This document shows, piece by piece, positions 26,969-35,826 of a DNA stretch of 64,000 bases (position 1 is its first letter; each line of letters opens with the position of its first letter). This DNA comes from DASZHJ01 sp035541215 (GTDB lineage Bacteria; Pseudomonadota; Alphaproteobacteria; ATCC43930; CGMCC-115725). The translations under genes and the position numbers were made by a program. The DNA lies in the NCBI GenBank assembly GCA_035541215.1, contig DATKNV010000088.1:50247-114246 (forward strand). Reading direction: 5' to 3'. The notes beneath the pieces are model-generated. The model was not told where the DNA came from. It did no database searches and saw nothing but the letters and a program-made list of their open reading frames with translations.

Positions 26969-28015
26969 ATGCGAGACGTGCTCAAGGGCGCGCTGGTGGC
27001 GGCCGCGCTCGCGGCGGCGATTCCTGCGGCCGCAAACGCGCAGACACCGCTCTTGGTCACCGAGAGCTACCGCGTGCTGCCCCCGGGCGAGACTGGGGTG
27101 CAGCTCTTCGTCCAGAACAAATACCCGCAGGGCTTCCAGCAGTTCCGGCCCGAGCGGACCGTGCTCTTCGTGCACGGCGGGCTTTATCCGGCCGAGAGCA
27201 CCTTCGACCTCCTGCTCTCGGGCATGTCCTGGATGGATTTCATCGCGGCCCGCGGCTTCGACGTCTACTACGTCGATCTCGAGGGCTTCGGACGAGCGAC
27301 GCGTCCCCTCAGCATGAGCATGGCCGCGGAGATCAACGAGCCGGTGACCTCGACCGAGGCTGCCGAGCGCCAACTCGAGGCAGCGGTCTCGACGATCCTG
27401 CAGCGACGCAAGATCGAGCGGCTGGCCGTCATCGGCTTCGATTGGGGCGCCTCGGTCGCGGCACGCTTCGCCTCGCTGAAGCCGACCTACGTCGAGCGCC
27501 TGGTCATGGTGGCGCCGCCCTGGGTCACCGCGATCGCCCATCCCTCGGCCACCCCCGCGCCCGTCGGCGCCTACCGCGCGATCACCGTGGAAGAGGCTCG
27601 GCAGGGCTGGATCGGAATGGCTCCTGCCGCCGAGCAGGCGAAACTGGTGCCGGAGCCGTGGTTCGTCGGCTTCTGGGCCGCCAACATGGAGGTCGACCCG
27701 ATCGGCGCCGCCAAGCAGCCGCAGGTGGTGCGCGCGCCCAACGGGCCGGCTCTCGATCGCCAGCGCTTCTGGGACCAAAGCCGTGCGCCCTACGACCCCG
27801 CGAAGATCACGGCCTCGGTGCTGGTGGTGCGAGGACAGTGGGACACGCTCTCGACCGAGGTGGGCGATCGCGACCTCGCCTCGCGGCTCGTCGCCGCCGC
27901 CGGCCGCACTTTCGTCAACCTCCCCGGCGGCACGCATTACATGATGCTGGAGGCCGGCCGACAGCGGCTCTTCGACACGGTGCAGCAGTTCCTCGAGGCC
28001 GCGGACCGCTCGTGA
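26969..28015 (+). CDS. Exported alpha/beta hydrolase with Asp nucleophile
   Basis: A 348-residue alpha/beta hydrolase with a cleavable signal peptide (about residues 1-25, ending AANAQ). The oxyanion region is VLFVHGG. The nucleophile elbow reads VIGFDWGASV, so the nucleophile is Asp (about residue 158), as in epoxide hydrolases and haloalkane dehalogenases, rather than Ser. The second acid is probably in VRGQWDTL, and the catalytic His is in LPGGTHYMMLEAG. ATG 26969 is chosen over 26954 because GGAGGG lies at ribosome-site distance. The true substrate is unknown. Confidence 0.85.
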   Translation: MRDVLKGALVAAALAAAIPAAANAQTPLLVTESYRVLPPGETGVQLFVQNKYPQGFQQFRPERTVLFVHGGLYPAESTFDLLLSGMSWMDFIAARGFDVYYVDLEGFGRATRPLSMSMAAEINEPVTSTEAAERQLEAAVSTILQRRKIERLAVIGFDWGASVAARFASLKPTYVERLVMVAPPWVTAIAHPSATPAPVGAYRAITVEEARQGWIGMAPAAEQAKLVPEPWFVGFWAANMEVDPIGAAKQPQVVRAPNGPALDRQRFWDQSRAPYDPAKITASVLVVRGQWDTLSTEVGDRDLASRLVAAAGRTFVNLPGGTHYMMLEAGRQRLFDTVQQFLEAADRS

Positions 28016-28019
28016 CGGA

Positions 28020-28124
28020 ATGAGCGATACCGACGGGGCGGCCTACGATCTCGCGGTCATCGGCGGCTTCCGAGATGGGCTGCTCCCGGGCAACCCTTGT
28101 CAGCTTCGCGGGGCGCCGCTATAG
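28020..28124 (+). pseudogene. Remnant of a GlpD-like FAD-dependent dehydrogenase N-terminus
   Basis: A 34-codon reading frame starts four bases after the hydrolase stop. Its first 16 residues, MSDTDGAAYDLAVIGG, are those expected at the start of an FAD-dependent glycerol-3-phosphate dehydrogenase (the Rossmann strand before GxGxxG). The similarity then stops abruptly after the first two glycines and unrelated sequence runs to a TAG. This looks like the stub of a gene removed by a deletion with its right end near 28068. The stub is short, so chance resemblance is possible. Confidence 0.4.
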
Positions 28125-28158
28125 CCGCCTTAAATATCCCCGGGGGACCTGCCACGCC

Positions 28159-29172
28159 ATGAGCGACTATCGGATCTTCGAGCTCGGCGACGTCGTGCTG
28201 CAATCCGGCATGACCTTCCGCGGCGCTTTTCTCGCCTACAAGACCTACGGCGCGCTCAACGCCGACAAATCCAACGCGATCGTCTACCCCACCTCCTACG
28301 GCGCGCAGCACTACGACACGGAGTGGCTGATCCGCGAGGGATGGGCGCTCGATCCCCGGAAATACTTCATCGTCATCCCCAACATGTTCGGCAACGGCCT
28401 CTCGACCTCGCCGGGGAACGCGCCGCCGCCCTACGACCGCGGCCGCTATCCCCAGTTCACCATGTACGACAACGTAGTCCTGCAGCAGCGCCTGCTGCGG
28501 GAGGCGCTGGGGATCGAGCGGGTGAAGCTCGTGGTGGGCTTCTCCATGGGAGGACAGCAGGCCTTCCATTGGGGCGCGCTCTTCCCGGAGATGGTCGAGC
28601 GTATCGCGCCGATCTGCGGCTCGGCCCGCACCTCGCCGCACAACTTCGTCTTTCTCGAGGGCGTCAAGGCCGCGCTCACGGCCGATCCCGAATGGCGGGA
28701 CGGCTGGTTCGAGCGCCAGCCGCTGCGGGGGTTGCGAGCGATGGGCCGCGTCTATGCGGGCTGGGCGCTCTCGCAGGCTTTCTATCGCGAGCGCCTATGG
28801 GCGGGGCTCGGCTATTCCTCGCTGGAGGATTTCCTCGTGCAGGGCTGGGAAGGAAATTTCCTTCGCCGCGACGCCAACAATCTACTGGCAATGCTCTGGA
28901 CCTGACAGCACGCCGACATTTCCGCCAATGAGAAATACGGCGGCGATATCGCGAAGGCGCTGGGCGCAATCCGCGCCAAGGCGATCGTGATGCCCAGCGA
29001 AACCGACCTTTATTTCACCGTCGAGGACAGCAGGCGCGAGGTCGCGCTGATGCCGGACGCCGAGCTCCGCCCCATCCCCTCGATCTGGGGCCATCGCGCC
29101 GGCAACCCCACCCAGAACCCCGCCGACCGTGACTTCCTGAACCGCGCGCTCGAGGAGCTGCTCGCGCGCTGA
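28159..29172 (+). pseudogene. Homoserine O-acetyltransferase-family alpha/beta hydrolase, interrupted by TGA
   Basis: The reading frame from ATG 28159 encodes a MetX-like alpha/beta hydrolase: FGNGLSTSPGNAPPPYDRGR, the nucleophile elbow VVGFSMGGQQAFHWG, and NNLLAMLWT. Codon 249 is then TGA (28903-28905), where relatives carry Trp (WTWQHADIS). The frame continues without a shift through QHADIS, the acid SETDLYFTVEDSRREVA and the His of SIWGHRAGNP to a normal TGA at 29172. Full length would be 337 residues. The stop removes two of the three catalytic residues, so the product should be inactive unless the stop is read through or is a sequencing error. Confidence 0.85.
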
Positions 29173-29188
29173 GGCACCGGCATCTCCG

Positions 29189-30571
29189 TCAAGGTGCGGG
29201 CGCGGCCGCTCTCTCCTTGGACCAGTCGACGTTGCGCGTGACCGCCATGAGCGCCGAAAGGCCGGTGAAAAGAGCGATTGCACCAAGGAGCAGGGAGTAT
29301 GTTTCGAGGCTCAGCAGGACATAGAGGAAAGCGAAAAGCGCGGCGAGCACCGCCCCGAAAGCCAGGGCGTGCCGAGGCCGTCGGGTCACGACGCCGGTGT
29401 AGACGGACGCCTGCATCAGCACGAGGAAGGAGCTGAGCGCATAGCCAATCTCGAAGCCGAAGGGCTCGCTGAACGCGAGCAGAAGCAACGCGAAGAGCGA
29501 GATGGACAAGCCCAGCAACCCATATTGCACGACGTGAATGTGCACGCCCGCGACGGTCTCGAAGAGGAAATAGGTCAGAAAGGAAAGCGCGAGGAAGAGC
29601 ACTGCGTATTTCGACGCACGCTCGACCTTTTGATAGATCGGCACGGGCTCGCGCAGCTCCACTCCAATGGGATCGTTGACGGCACGCCAGGCGCCGCTGC
29701 TGCTCGCGATCTCTAAGGCGCTTTGGGACGTCCACACCCAGCGGCCCGGTGGAGGCACGCTTGCCACGCGCCAGACCGCCTCGAACCCGGAATCGCTCAC
29801 GGTCGATCGCTCCGGCAACGCGGCGCCGACGAAGCTCGGCGCGCTCCAAGGCGCGCTCAGTGCGAGCACAACCTCCTTGCCGAGCGGCGCCAGGCGGAAG
29901 GTTCGGGTCCCGCGAAGATGCAAGTCGGCTTTAAAGCGAAGCGGTGCCCGGACGGCGGGCGCAGCAGCCCAGTCGAGGCGCGCCACGAGAAACTGGCCTC
30001 CCCGACAGTCGATGCCATCGCTCTCGGCGCATTCGGCCCAAGCCAACTGTCTTCCCTCCCATTCCAAGCTGGGAGCCGCATTCAAGCTTCGGAGATCGCT
30101 GGCACGCAAGGCGATGAAACTCTCGCGCCAAAGCACATCGCCCGACGGCACCATCGAGGAGAAATCGTCGGGAATCACGAAGGTGCCGCTCAACGAGACA
30201 TCGGCGCCATAGACGAGGGCATGGAAGAGGCCACGCTTTCGAAGCTCCGGGGCCAGCGCGGCCGCGGCATCGAGACGGCTTGGGGCTATTTCGATGTAGC
30301 GCAGCGGCGTATCGGGCGCGGCTCGATAGGGGACGATGAGAATCGGCCCGACGACGACCTGCGGCGGGCCCCAGCTCGTGCCGAATTCGGCGTTGACGCC
30401 GGCCTGGCGCTGCTCGCGCTCCCTGGTCAGCTCGCCCAAGAGGAACGCCGGGATCAGCATCAGCAGCAGGATTGCGCCGATCCAAGCGAGTTTGCCCGTA
30501 GGCCCTCGGGAACCCCGCATATCGCCGGCGATGGCGGAAGACGCGGACGGTCCGCTTGGTTGATCGCTCAT
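29189..30571 (-). CDS. creD: CreD-family inner-membrane protein
   Basis: A 460-residue inner-membrane protein. One hydrophobic segment near the N-terminus (about 36-56) is followed by a large periplasmic domain beginning FGTSWGPPQVVVGPILIVPY, and then by five or six clustered hydrophobic segments to the C-terminus, the CreD topology. SYLFFETVAGVHIHVVQYGL-type sequence before the helices is characteristic. CreD is linked to envelope integrity and beta-lactam or colicin responses in gammaproteobacteria. The creBC sensor genes are not adjacent. ATG 30571 follows a good GGAGG site. Confidence 0.9.
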   Translation of the reverse strand: MSDQPSGPSASSAIAGDMRGSRGPTGKLAWIGAILLLMLIPAFLLGELTREREQRQAGVNAEFGTSWGPPQVVVGPILIVPYRAAPDTPLRYIEIAPSRLDAAAALAPELRKRGLFHALVYGADVSLSGTFVIPDDFSSMVPSGDVLWRESFIALRASDLRSLNAAPSLEWEGRQLAWAECAESDGIDCRGGQFLVARLDWAAAPAVRAPLRFKADLHLRGTRTFRLAPLGKEVVLALSAPWSAPSFVGAALPERSTVSDSGFEAVWRVASVPPPGRWVWTSQSALEIASSSGAWRAVNDPIGVELREPVPIYQKVERASKYAVLFLALSFLTYFLFETVAGVHIHVVQYGLLGLSISLFALLLLAFSEPFGFEIGYALSSFLVLMQASVYTGVVTRRPRHALAFGAVLAALFAFLYVLLSLETYSLLLGAIALFTGLSALMAVTRNVDWSKERAAAPAP

Positions 30572-30770
30572 GAATCCTCCGAGGGTGCGTCGCGCACGCA
30601 CGATCGGCTGCCGCGGTGAAGTGACGGAGGCAAGCTTCGGGTGCCGTCATGATCTTTTCGTGGCGGAATTGTGGCGTGGGCATCCGCGCGCGAAAAAGAC
30701 CGTGGATGAGGGATGAAAGCAATCCGCTTTGCCGTATTACTCCCGAGCTCTTCGAGCGACGGAGATCACC

Positions 30771-31061
30771 ATGCGCTCTCTTCTGGCATCGATCGCGCTG
30801 ACCGCGCTGCTCGCGGCCTGCGCGCCCGGACCTTACGGACCCAATCAGACCGTGGGGACCCTCGTCGGCGCGGGCGCGGGCGCCCTGATCGGCAATCAGT
30901 TCGGTCACGGCTCGGGCAGAGTCGCGGCGACGGCCGGCGGCGCCGTCATCGGCGGCATCATCGGCAACAATCTCGGCTACAACGCCGACCGCGCCTACTA
31001 CTACGCGCCGCCGCCGCCACGGTATTCCTATTATCCGCCGGCGTCCTATTACGGATATTGA
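30771..31061 (+). CDS. Glycine-zipper lipoprotein (2TM, SlyB/RcnB-like)
   Basis: A 96-residue lipoprotein with signal MRSLLASIALTALLAAC, where the Cys is the lipidation site. A glycine zipper follows (VGTLVGAGAGALIGNQFGHG, then GAVIGGIIGNNLG), and the tail is rich in Tyr and Pro. Glycine-zipper 2TM proteins sit in the outer membrane and help its integrity. ATG 30771 is preceded by GGAG. The 3' end overlaps the convergent msrQ gene by 13 bases. Confidence 0.88.
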   Translation: MRSLLASIALTALLAACAPGPYGPNQTVGTLVGAGAGALIGNQFGHGSGRVAATAGGAVIGGIIGNNLGYNADRAYYYAPPPPRYSYYPPASYYGY

Positions 31062-31660
31062 GCACGCAGGCGGAGCGAGCGCCGCGCCCAGCGCTGGAGA
31101 CGCCATCCGAGCAAGCCTGCGAGCAGCAGCGCATCGAGCAACGTCTCCGCGCGCGTGAAGCGTCCGGCCATCTCGAAGTGGAGATAACCGAGGCCCACCG
31201 CGGGAAAGGCGAGCCAATGGAGCTTGCGCCAGGCACGGGCGCCGAGCCGACGCACGGCGGCGTCCGTCGAGGTCGCCGCCAGCGGCACCAGCAGCAGGAG
31301 CGCGGCGAGGCCGATCGTGAGATAACTCCGCTCTACCGTCTCGCGCGCGAGGAAGCCCCAATCGAAATCATAATCCTTCATCCAGATCAGGAGATGGAGG
31401 AGCGCGTAGAACGCCGCGAAGAGGCCGATCATGCGGCGGATATCGATGGGCCAGGCCCAGTGAGTGGCGCGCGCGAGCGGCGTCAGCGCGAGTCCGAGGA
31501 GCAGCAATCGCATCGACCAGAGGCCCGTCGCCTGGATCGCCGGCGGATAGGGGTCCGCCGCGAGCGCGCCCAAGAACACGCCATGCGCGAGCGACAGCAG
31601 CGGCAGCGAGGCCGCCGCAAAGACCGCCATCTTGATGAGCCGCCGTTTCAGTATCCGCAT
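31049..31660 (-). CDS. msrQ: MsrQ-type heme-binding membrane subunit
   Basis: A 203-residue membrane protein of the ferric-reductase-like fold with about six hydrophobic segments. His residues that can bind heme lie in HWAWPIDIRRMIGLFAAFYA-LLHLLIW and in KLHWLAFPAVGLGYLHFEMA. It passes quinol electrons to periplasmic MsrP, which repairs methionine sulfoxide. MsrP is normally its neighbour but is absent here, so either it lies elsewhere or this is an orphan. Length and motif order match MsrQ/YedZ. Confidence 0.88.
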   Translation of the reverse strand: MRILKRRLIKMAVFAAASLPLLSLAHGVFLGALAADPYPPAIQATGLWSMRLLLLGLALTPLARATHWAWPIDIRRMIGLFAAFYALLHLLIWMKDYDFDWGFLARETVERSYLTIGLAALLLLVPLAATSTDAAVRRLGARAWRKLHWLAFPAVGLGYLHFEMAGRFTRAETLLDALLLAGLLGWRLQRWARRSLRLRAQYP

Positions 31661-31791
31661 GCCCGATCCATCGCGCGGGGATCATGCCCGGGTGCAGGGC
31701 GGAGGGCTAGTCACAGGCGCGAGTGCCGCGGGTTGACAAAGGCGGCGGCGCCGATTGATCGTCGGCACTTCCGACTGGAGCTCCCGCAGAC

Positions 31792-32175
31792 GTGACCTCA
31801 CCCCCCGGCATCTCCCGCTACGTCGCGCTTTTTGCGGCGGCGGTAATCCTGGCGATGACTTGGAAGGTCTATCCGCTCTTCAGGGATACGCTTCGCGTCG
31901 ACGGCCGCGTGGTCAGTCTCGATGACTACGTGACGGAGGTCTGCGGTGAGCGCGTGGGACCGCTCGCGACGAGCTGCCGCGAGGCGACGCTCGAGCACGG
32001 CAGGCGACTCGTCGCAAGCCAGCAGGCGAAGGCGCTCCTGATGGTGGAGGCGCCGCTCATCGCCTATCTCCTGATCTATCTGCCCTACCGTGCGCTCGCG
32101 CGCCGGCTCGATCGATCCCGCGCGCAGCCGGCAGATGCTCTCTCTCGCTCGAGGACCTCGGCCGGGGCCCGATAG
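31792..32175 (+). CDS. Hypothetical protein with two hydrophobic segments
   Basis: 127 residues starting at GTG. Hydrophobic segments at about 9-28 and 82-97 flank a polar part with two Cys (EVCGERVGPLATSCREATLE) that could form a disulfide outside the membrane. The C-terminal 25 residues are Arg/Ser-rich. I do not recognise a family. It lies between msrQ and the channel gene in opposite orientation to both, with no good ribosome site, so it could be spurious, although the amphipathic order looks protein-like. Confidence 0.5.
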   Translation: MTSPPGISRYVALFAAAVILAMTWKVYPLFRDTLRVDGRVVSLDDYVTEVCGERVGPLATSCREATLEHGRRLVASQQAKALLMVEAPLIAYLLIYLPYRALARRLDRSRAQPADALSRSRTSAGAR

Positions 32176-32197
32176 ACACGCTATTGAAAGGTCACAT

Positions 32198-33409
32198 CTA
32201 GCGGTGGTGGTGCGGCCTTGCCTGCTGCGTAGAGCCCATGCGACGGCGCGCCTCCTCATCGATCGCGCGCATGAGCTCGGGCTGCTGCGCCGCGAGCCGG
32301 CGGAAATCCGCGAGATCGAGGAGCAGGAACTGGCAGTGCTCCCGCGCGATCACCGTGGCCGTGCGCGGCCCGCCCGTGACGAGCGCGATCTCGCCGAAGA
32401 ACTGGCCGGTCGTGAGCCGGAGCGGCGCCGGCTGGATCTGGATCTCGACCTCGCCCGCGACGATGAAATACATGCAATCGCCGGGCTCGCCGCGGCGCGT
32501 CACGACCGCGCCGGCGGGCACGTCGTGCGGCCGCAGCAGCTTCGCCACCTCCGCGATGGTGCCGGCACCGACGTCGCGGAAGAGCGGCACCCGCGCGACC
32601 ATGTCCCAGGTGCGGAGAAACTCGCGCCGGTGCATCTCCTCGGCAAAGGCGTTGGCGAGGATGCCCGCGAGGAAGGCGAAGGTCGCGATGCCGCAGATCA
32701 TGACGAGACCTGCGATGAAGCGCCCGAAGGAAGTGAGCGGCACCACGTCGCCGTAGCCCGTGGTCGTGAGCGTCGTCACCGCCCAATAGAGCGAGGCTGG
32801 AATGCTGCTGAAGGCCTCGGGCTGCGAGGAGCGCTCGGCCAGGTATTCGAGCGTCGCCGCGAGCAGCAGTACCACCAGGAAGGCCATGAACAGACTCTCG
32901 ACCGGTCCCCGGGCGTTCCTGAGCACGCGGCCCACCAAAGCGAGGCCCTCGGAGTAATGTCCGAACTTCAGGATCCAGATGACGCCGGCAACGCGGGCGA
33001 CCAGCAGCGGAACGCCCGCCGCCATCGCCGCGAGCGGCAGCAGCGCCAAGAGATCGATGAGGCCCGCGCCGCTCGCCGCCCACTGCCAGCGCGAGCGCCA
33101 GGGCCGCCCCGGCTGCACCCAGGGCGCGGCGGGCGCCACGGTCAGGCGCAGCAGATACTCGAGGGCGAAAAAGGCGAGCGCCGCCTCGAACACGTGCTCG
33201 AGGGTCCGTCCGAAGGCCGCGTTGATCGAGGTGACGGTGTCGAGAACGAGCGCGGCGAGCCCGGCGACCGCCATGAGGTGGTGCACGATCCGGAAGACCA
33301 CGGCAGGCCAGGCCTTCGAGTCGGCCGAGAGCCAATCGTAGATGCGCCGCTCCAGCACGCCGTCCCTTTCCAAGCGAGAAACCCGAGCCCCCAGCAAGCA
33401 AGCCAGCAT
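32198..33409 (-). CDS. Cyclic-nucleotide-gated potassium channel (MloK1-like)
   Basis: A 403-residue six-TM channel. Voltage-sensor-like helices cover about 40-190, the selectivity filter is TTTGYGD (215-221) after a pore helix, and a C-terminal cyclic-nucleotide-binding domain follows (about 275-385) with the phosphate-binding cassette GQFFGEIALVTGGPRTATV. This is the prokaryotic CNG/HCN-like architecture described for MloK1. The filter predicts potassium selectivity, and gating by cAMP or cGMP is inferred. No cyclase is adjacent. Confidence 0.93.
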   Translation of the reverse strand: MLACLLGARVSRLERDGVLERRIYDWLSADSKAWPAVVFRIVHHLMAVAGLAALVLDTVTSINAAFGRTLEHVFEAALAFFALEYLLRLTVAPAAPWVQPGRPWRSRWQWAASGAGLIDLLALLPLAAMAAGVPLLVARVAGVIWILKFGHYSEGLALVGRVLRNARGPVESLFMAFLVVLLLAATLEYLAERSSQPEAFSSIPASLYWAVTTLTTTGYGDVVPLTSFGRFIAGLVMICGIATFAFLAGILANAFAEEMHRREFLRTWDMVARVPLFRDVGAGTIAEVAKLLRPHDVPAGAVVTRRGEPGDCMYFIVAGEVEIQIQPAPLRLTTGQFFGEIALVTGGPRTATVIAREHCQFLLLDLADFRRLAAQQPELMRAIDEEARRRMGSTQQARPHHHR

Positions 33410-33511
33410 TCCCCTGCTCTGACAATGGTTTTTGCGTTGAACGGCGCCGAGGCGCTAGGATGGCGCGATCAGGGCACGCAGCCCGGAAGTGCAGGAAGGC
33501 TAGGTGATAGG

Positions 33512-33793
33512 GTGATCGGGAAGGTGGCGATCTTGATCGCGTTTACGGCGCTCGTGGCAGTCGCGGCGGCGGAGGCGGCGACGTCCGGCGCGGGGACGGA
33601 CAACACCCGCATCAATGGCCCCAGCACTCGCTGGCACGCCGCCGACGATTGCAATCGCGAGGCCTTCAAGAAATATCCGGACTATACCCAAGAGGGCGCC
33701 GCCAAGCGGGACGCCTACCTGCGCCAGTGTCTCCGGGACCACCACCTGCCACCGCCGGGCAATCCCGTCCAAACGAAGCCACAGGGCCAGTAG
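33512..33793 (+). CDS. Small secreted protein with a Cys pair
   Basis: 93 residues from GTG 33512 with GGAAGG upstream. There is a signal peptide of about 23 residues (KVAILIAFTALVAVAAAEAA), then a soluble part with WHAADDCNREAFKKYPDYTQ and RQCLRDHH, where the two Cys may form a disulfide. The tail is Pro/Gln-rich. No family is recognised. It lies between two minus-strand genes and has its own promoter region of about 100 bases. Confidence 0.62.
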   Translation: MIGKVAILIAFTALVAVAAAEAATSGAGTDNTRINGPSTRWHAADDCNREAFKKYPDYTQEGAAKRDAYLRQCLRDHHLPPPGNPVQTKPQGQ

Positions 33794-33803
33794 AGCCCGA
33801 GCC

Positions 33804-34928
33804 TCAGGCCCCGCTCGCCGCCTCCCCCGCACCGCTCTCCTGGAGCCTCGCCAGCAGGTAGTCGAGGTTCTCCGCGCCCACGTCCTCGAATTGGGTGAGG
33901 ATGCGCTCGATCATGCGGCGGCGATGGCGCTCCTGGTCCAGCACGCCGCCGTCGAAAGGGGTGGCGCGCGCCACGTCGAGCGCGACGCGGAAGGCGCTGA
34001 AGAGAGCCTTCGGAAGCTGAGTGTGGTCGTAGAGCGATTTGAAGCCGAGCGGGCCCGCGTCGTGAATCAGGAGCCGCGCGTTGTGGAGCGGCACGCGGCC
34101 CAGCACCGCGAAGGCCGCCTCGACCACCGCGAGATCGCCCAAGCAGAGCGCGCGCAGGATGAGCGAGGGGGTGAGCCGGCCCGCCGCCTTCAGGTGGGTG
34201 ACGAGCTCGAGCGCCTCGGTCGCGGGCGAGAGCGGCGAGACCAGCCCCACGGTGGCGCGCTCGCGGATCTGGAAGACGAGATCGCTCGCGAGGCGGTCGG
34301 GGAGGTCGTGGCGGGTCATGAGGGTTTGGCGCAGCCGGTCGGACGCCTCCGCCACGAGGCGCTCCAGCACGCCGACGGGAAGCCGGGCGCGGCGCGCGAG
34401 CGAGTCCCCGACGGCGACGTCGGCGCCGTGCCGGGAGAGCACGATATGGAGCGTGGGCTCGGGGATCGCAGCGCCCTCGTTGCCGACGAGCGCGGCGATC
34501 GCCCGCGGATCGTCCTCCGCCACTAGCGCGTCGGAGACGCGCTCGGAGACCGTGGGGCGCCGGGCGATCGCCATCAGCTTCGCGGTCGTAGCACCCTTGA
34601 CCAGCGCGACGAGCGCGTCGTCGCTCAAGACGCTCGAGTATTGCAGGATCGGGATGGACACCGCCTCGACGTCGCGCGCAAGCCTGAGCGCCACGTCCTC
34701 CGGCAGGTGCCGGCTTTCCTTGAGGCACTCCGCGAGCGCCTGGCGCACGCGCTGCGCCGCGTCCCGCGCCATCACCCGCACGATCTCCTCGGCGATCCGG
34801 CGCTCCTCGGCGGTCAATCCCGGGCGCTCGAACTCGCGCGCTATTTTGGAGGCCATGTCGACGCGCGTCTCGGGCGAGGGATCGGCGAGCAAGCGCTCGA
34901 CGTCGGCGCGCGTCAGGGAGTCCGTCAT
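33804..34928 (-). CDS. DUF2336 domain-containing protein
   Basis: A 374-residue, mostly helical soluble protein. The opening MTDSLTRADVERLLADPSPE followed by HEAT-like repeat units (SIPILQYSSVLSDDALVALV, PTLHIVLSRHGADVAVGDSL) is the DUF2336 pattern, common in Rhodospirillales and Hyphomicrobiales. The function is unknown. Spacing to the next minus-strand gene is about 55 bases. Confidence 0.88.
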   Translation of the reverse strand: MTDSLTRADVERLLADPSPETRVDMASKIAREFERPGLTAEERRIAEEIVRVMARDAAQRVRQALAECLKESRHLPEDVALRLARDVEAVSIPILQYSSVLSDDALVALVKGATTAKLMAIARRPTVSERVSDALVAEDDPRAIAALVGNEGAAIPEPTLHIVLSRHGADVAVGDSLARRARLPVGVLERLVAEASDRLRQTLMTRHDLPDRLASDLVFQIRERATVGLVSPLSPATEALELVTHLKAAGRLTPSLILRALCLGDLAVVEAAFAVLGRVPLHNARLLIHDAGPLGFKSLYDHTQLPKALFSAFRVALDVARATPFDGGVLDQERHRRRMIERILTQFEDVGAENLDYLLARLQESGAGEAASGA

Positions 34929-34983
34929 GCCGGGATCATGGCGCAGGCTTGGCTAACATTGACTTAACGGACCCCCGGAGGGG

Positions 34984-35757
34984 TCAGGCCACGCGTTTGA
35001 GGGCGCTCTCGACGCGGCGGAGCTGGTCCTCGATGTCGATCGCGAGGGCCGAGGTGACCTCGAGCCGCCGGTCCTCGAGGACGTGGATCTTGCCGCGATG
35101 GCGGCGCCGCCACTGCATGATCGCGGCGTCGCGCGCGGCGAGGAGCGCCGCCATCTGCGGACGGAACAGCACGAACATCGCGCCGACCCAGCGGTTGAGC
35201 GCGGGCGACGGCCGCGGCACATTCACGACGAAGCGCTCGAGCATGCGCACGACGTCCTCGGCCCGGTACCAGGTCTCGCCGGTGACCCAGCGGTTCGTAG
35301 TGAAGAGGCGAATCGGCATACCCCTGGGGCTCATGGAGATCGCGATGAGATGGCTCAGCTTCTCGTTGTCCTCACCCTGGCACGGTTGCGGCGCGGGCGG
35401 CCGCACCGGCCCCTGGGGCTGCGCGGGGGCGTCGGGGATCGCGAGCTCCGGCAGCATCATGGGCCTGGTGCCGGCGGGCATCCCGCGGGGCCGCAGGAAG
35501 GTGTGGAAATGCCCGTGCTCGCCGCCGCGCTCGGCGGGCGGGTGGGCGTGGTAATAGAATTGCGCGTGGCTCGCGGGGTCGTAGACGTCGCCCGCGGGAT
35601 AGTGCTCCCACTCGTAGAAGCCCTCGGCGCACTTTAGCGCTTCGGCGACGACGCTGCCGCCGGTCTCGGCCAGCGCGCGCATGCACTCCAACGCCTCGCG
35701 GCCGGCCGCAGCCATGCGCTCGAGCTCAGGACGCGGTACTCTCGCGAGTTCGACCAT
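34984..35757 (-). CDS. Conserved hypothetical protein (DUF6969-like)
   Basis: 257 residues, soluble, with no signal peptide. A His/Tyr-rich patch (ASHAQFYYHAHPP, then EHGHFHTFLRPRGMP) resembles a metal or small-ligand site. It is followed by LSHLIAISMSPRGMPIRLFT and a helical C-terminal third. The pattern recalls the DUF6969 family, which I name with caution. It is transcribed in the same direction as DUF2336 upstream of it. No reaction can be assigned. Confidence 0.7.
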   Translation of the reverse strand: MVELARVPRPELERMAAAGREALECMRALAETGGSVVAEALKCAEGFYEWEHYPAGDVYDPASHAQFYYHAHPPAERGGEHGHFHTFLRPRGMPAGTRPMMLPELAIPDAPAQPQGPVRPPAPQPCQGEDNEKLSHLIAISMSPRGMPIRLFTTNRWVTGETWYRAEDVVRMLERFVVNVPRPSPALNRWVGAMFVLFRPQMAALLAARDAAIMQWRRRHRGKIHVLEDRRLEVTSALAIDIEDQLRRVESALKRVA

Positions 35758-35826
35758 GCGGTCCGAAAAGGTGCGGGCTCATTCGACTTATGCGGGATTC
35801 GGCCCGCCGAGGCAAGCGGTGCCGCC

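Noticed and set aside
28159..29172. TGA as a recoded Trp or selenocysteine codon
   Set aside because: TGA ends many genes here. No SECIS-like hairpin was recognised after 28905, and the site in relatives is Trp. A point mutation is simpler.
32090..33793. Plus-strand frame of more than 550 codons ending at 33793
   Set aside because: Only its last 93 codons (from GTG 33512) look like a protein with a signal peptide; the rest is antisense to the potassium channel gene.
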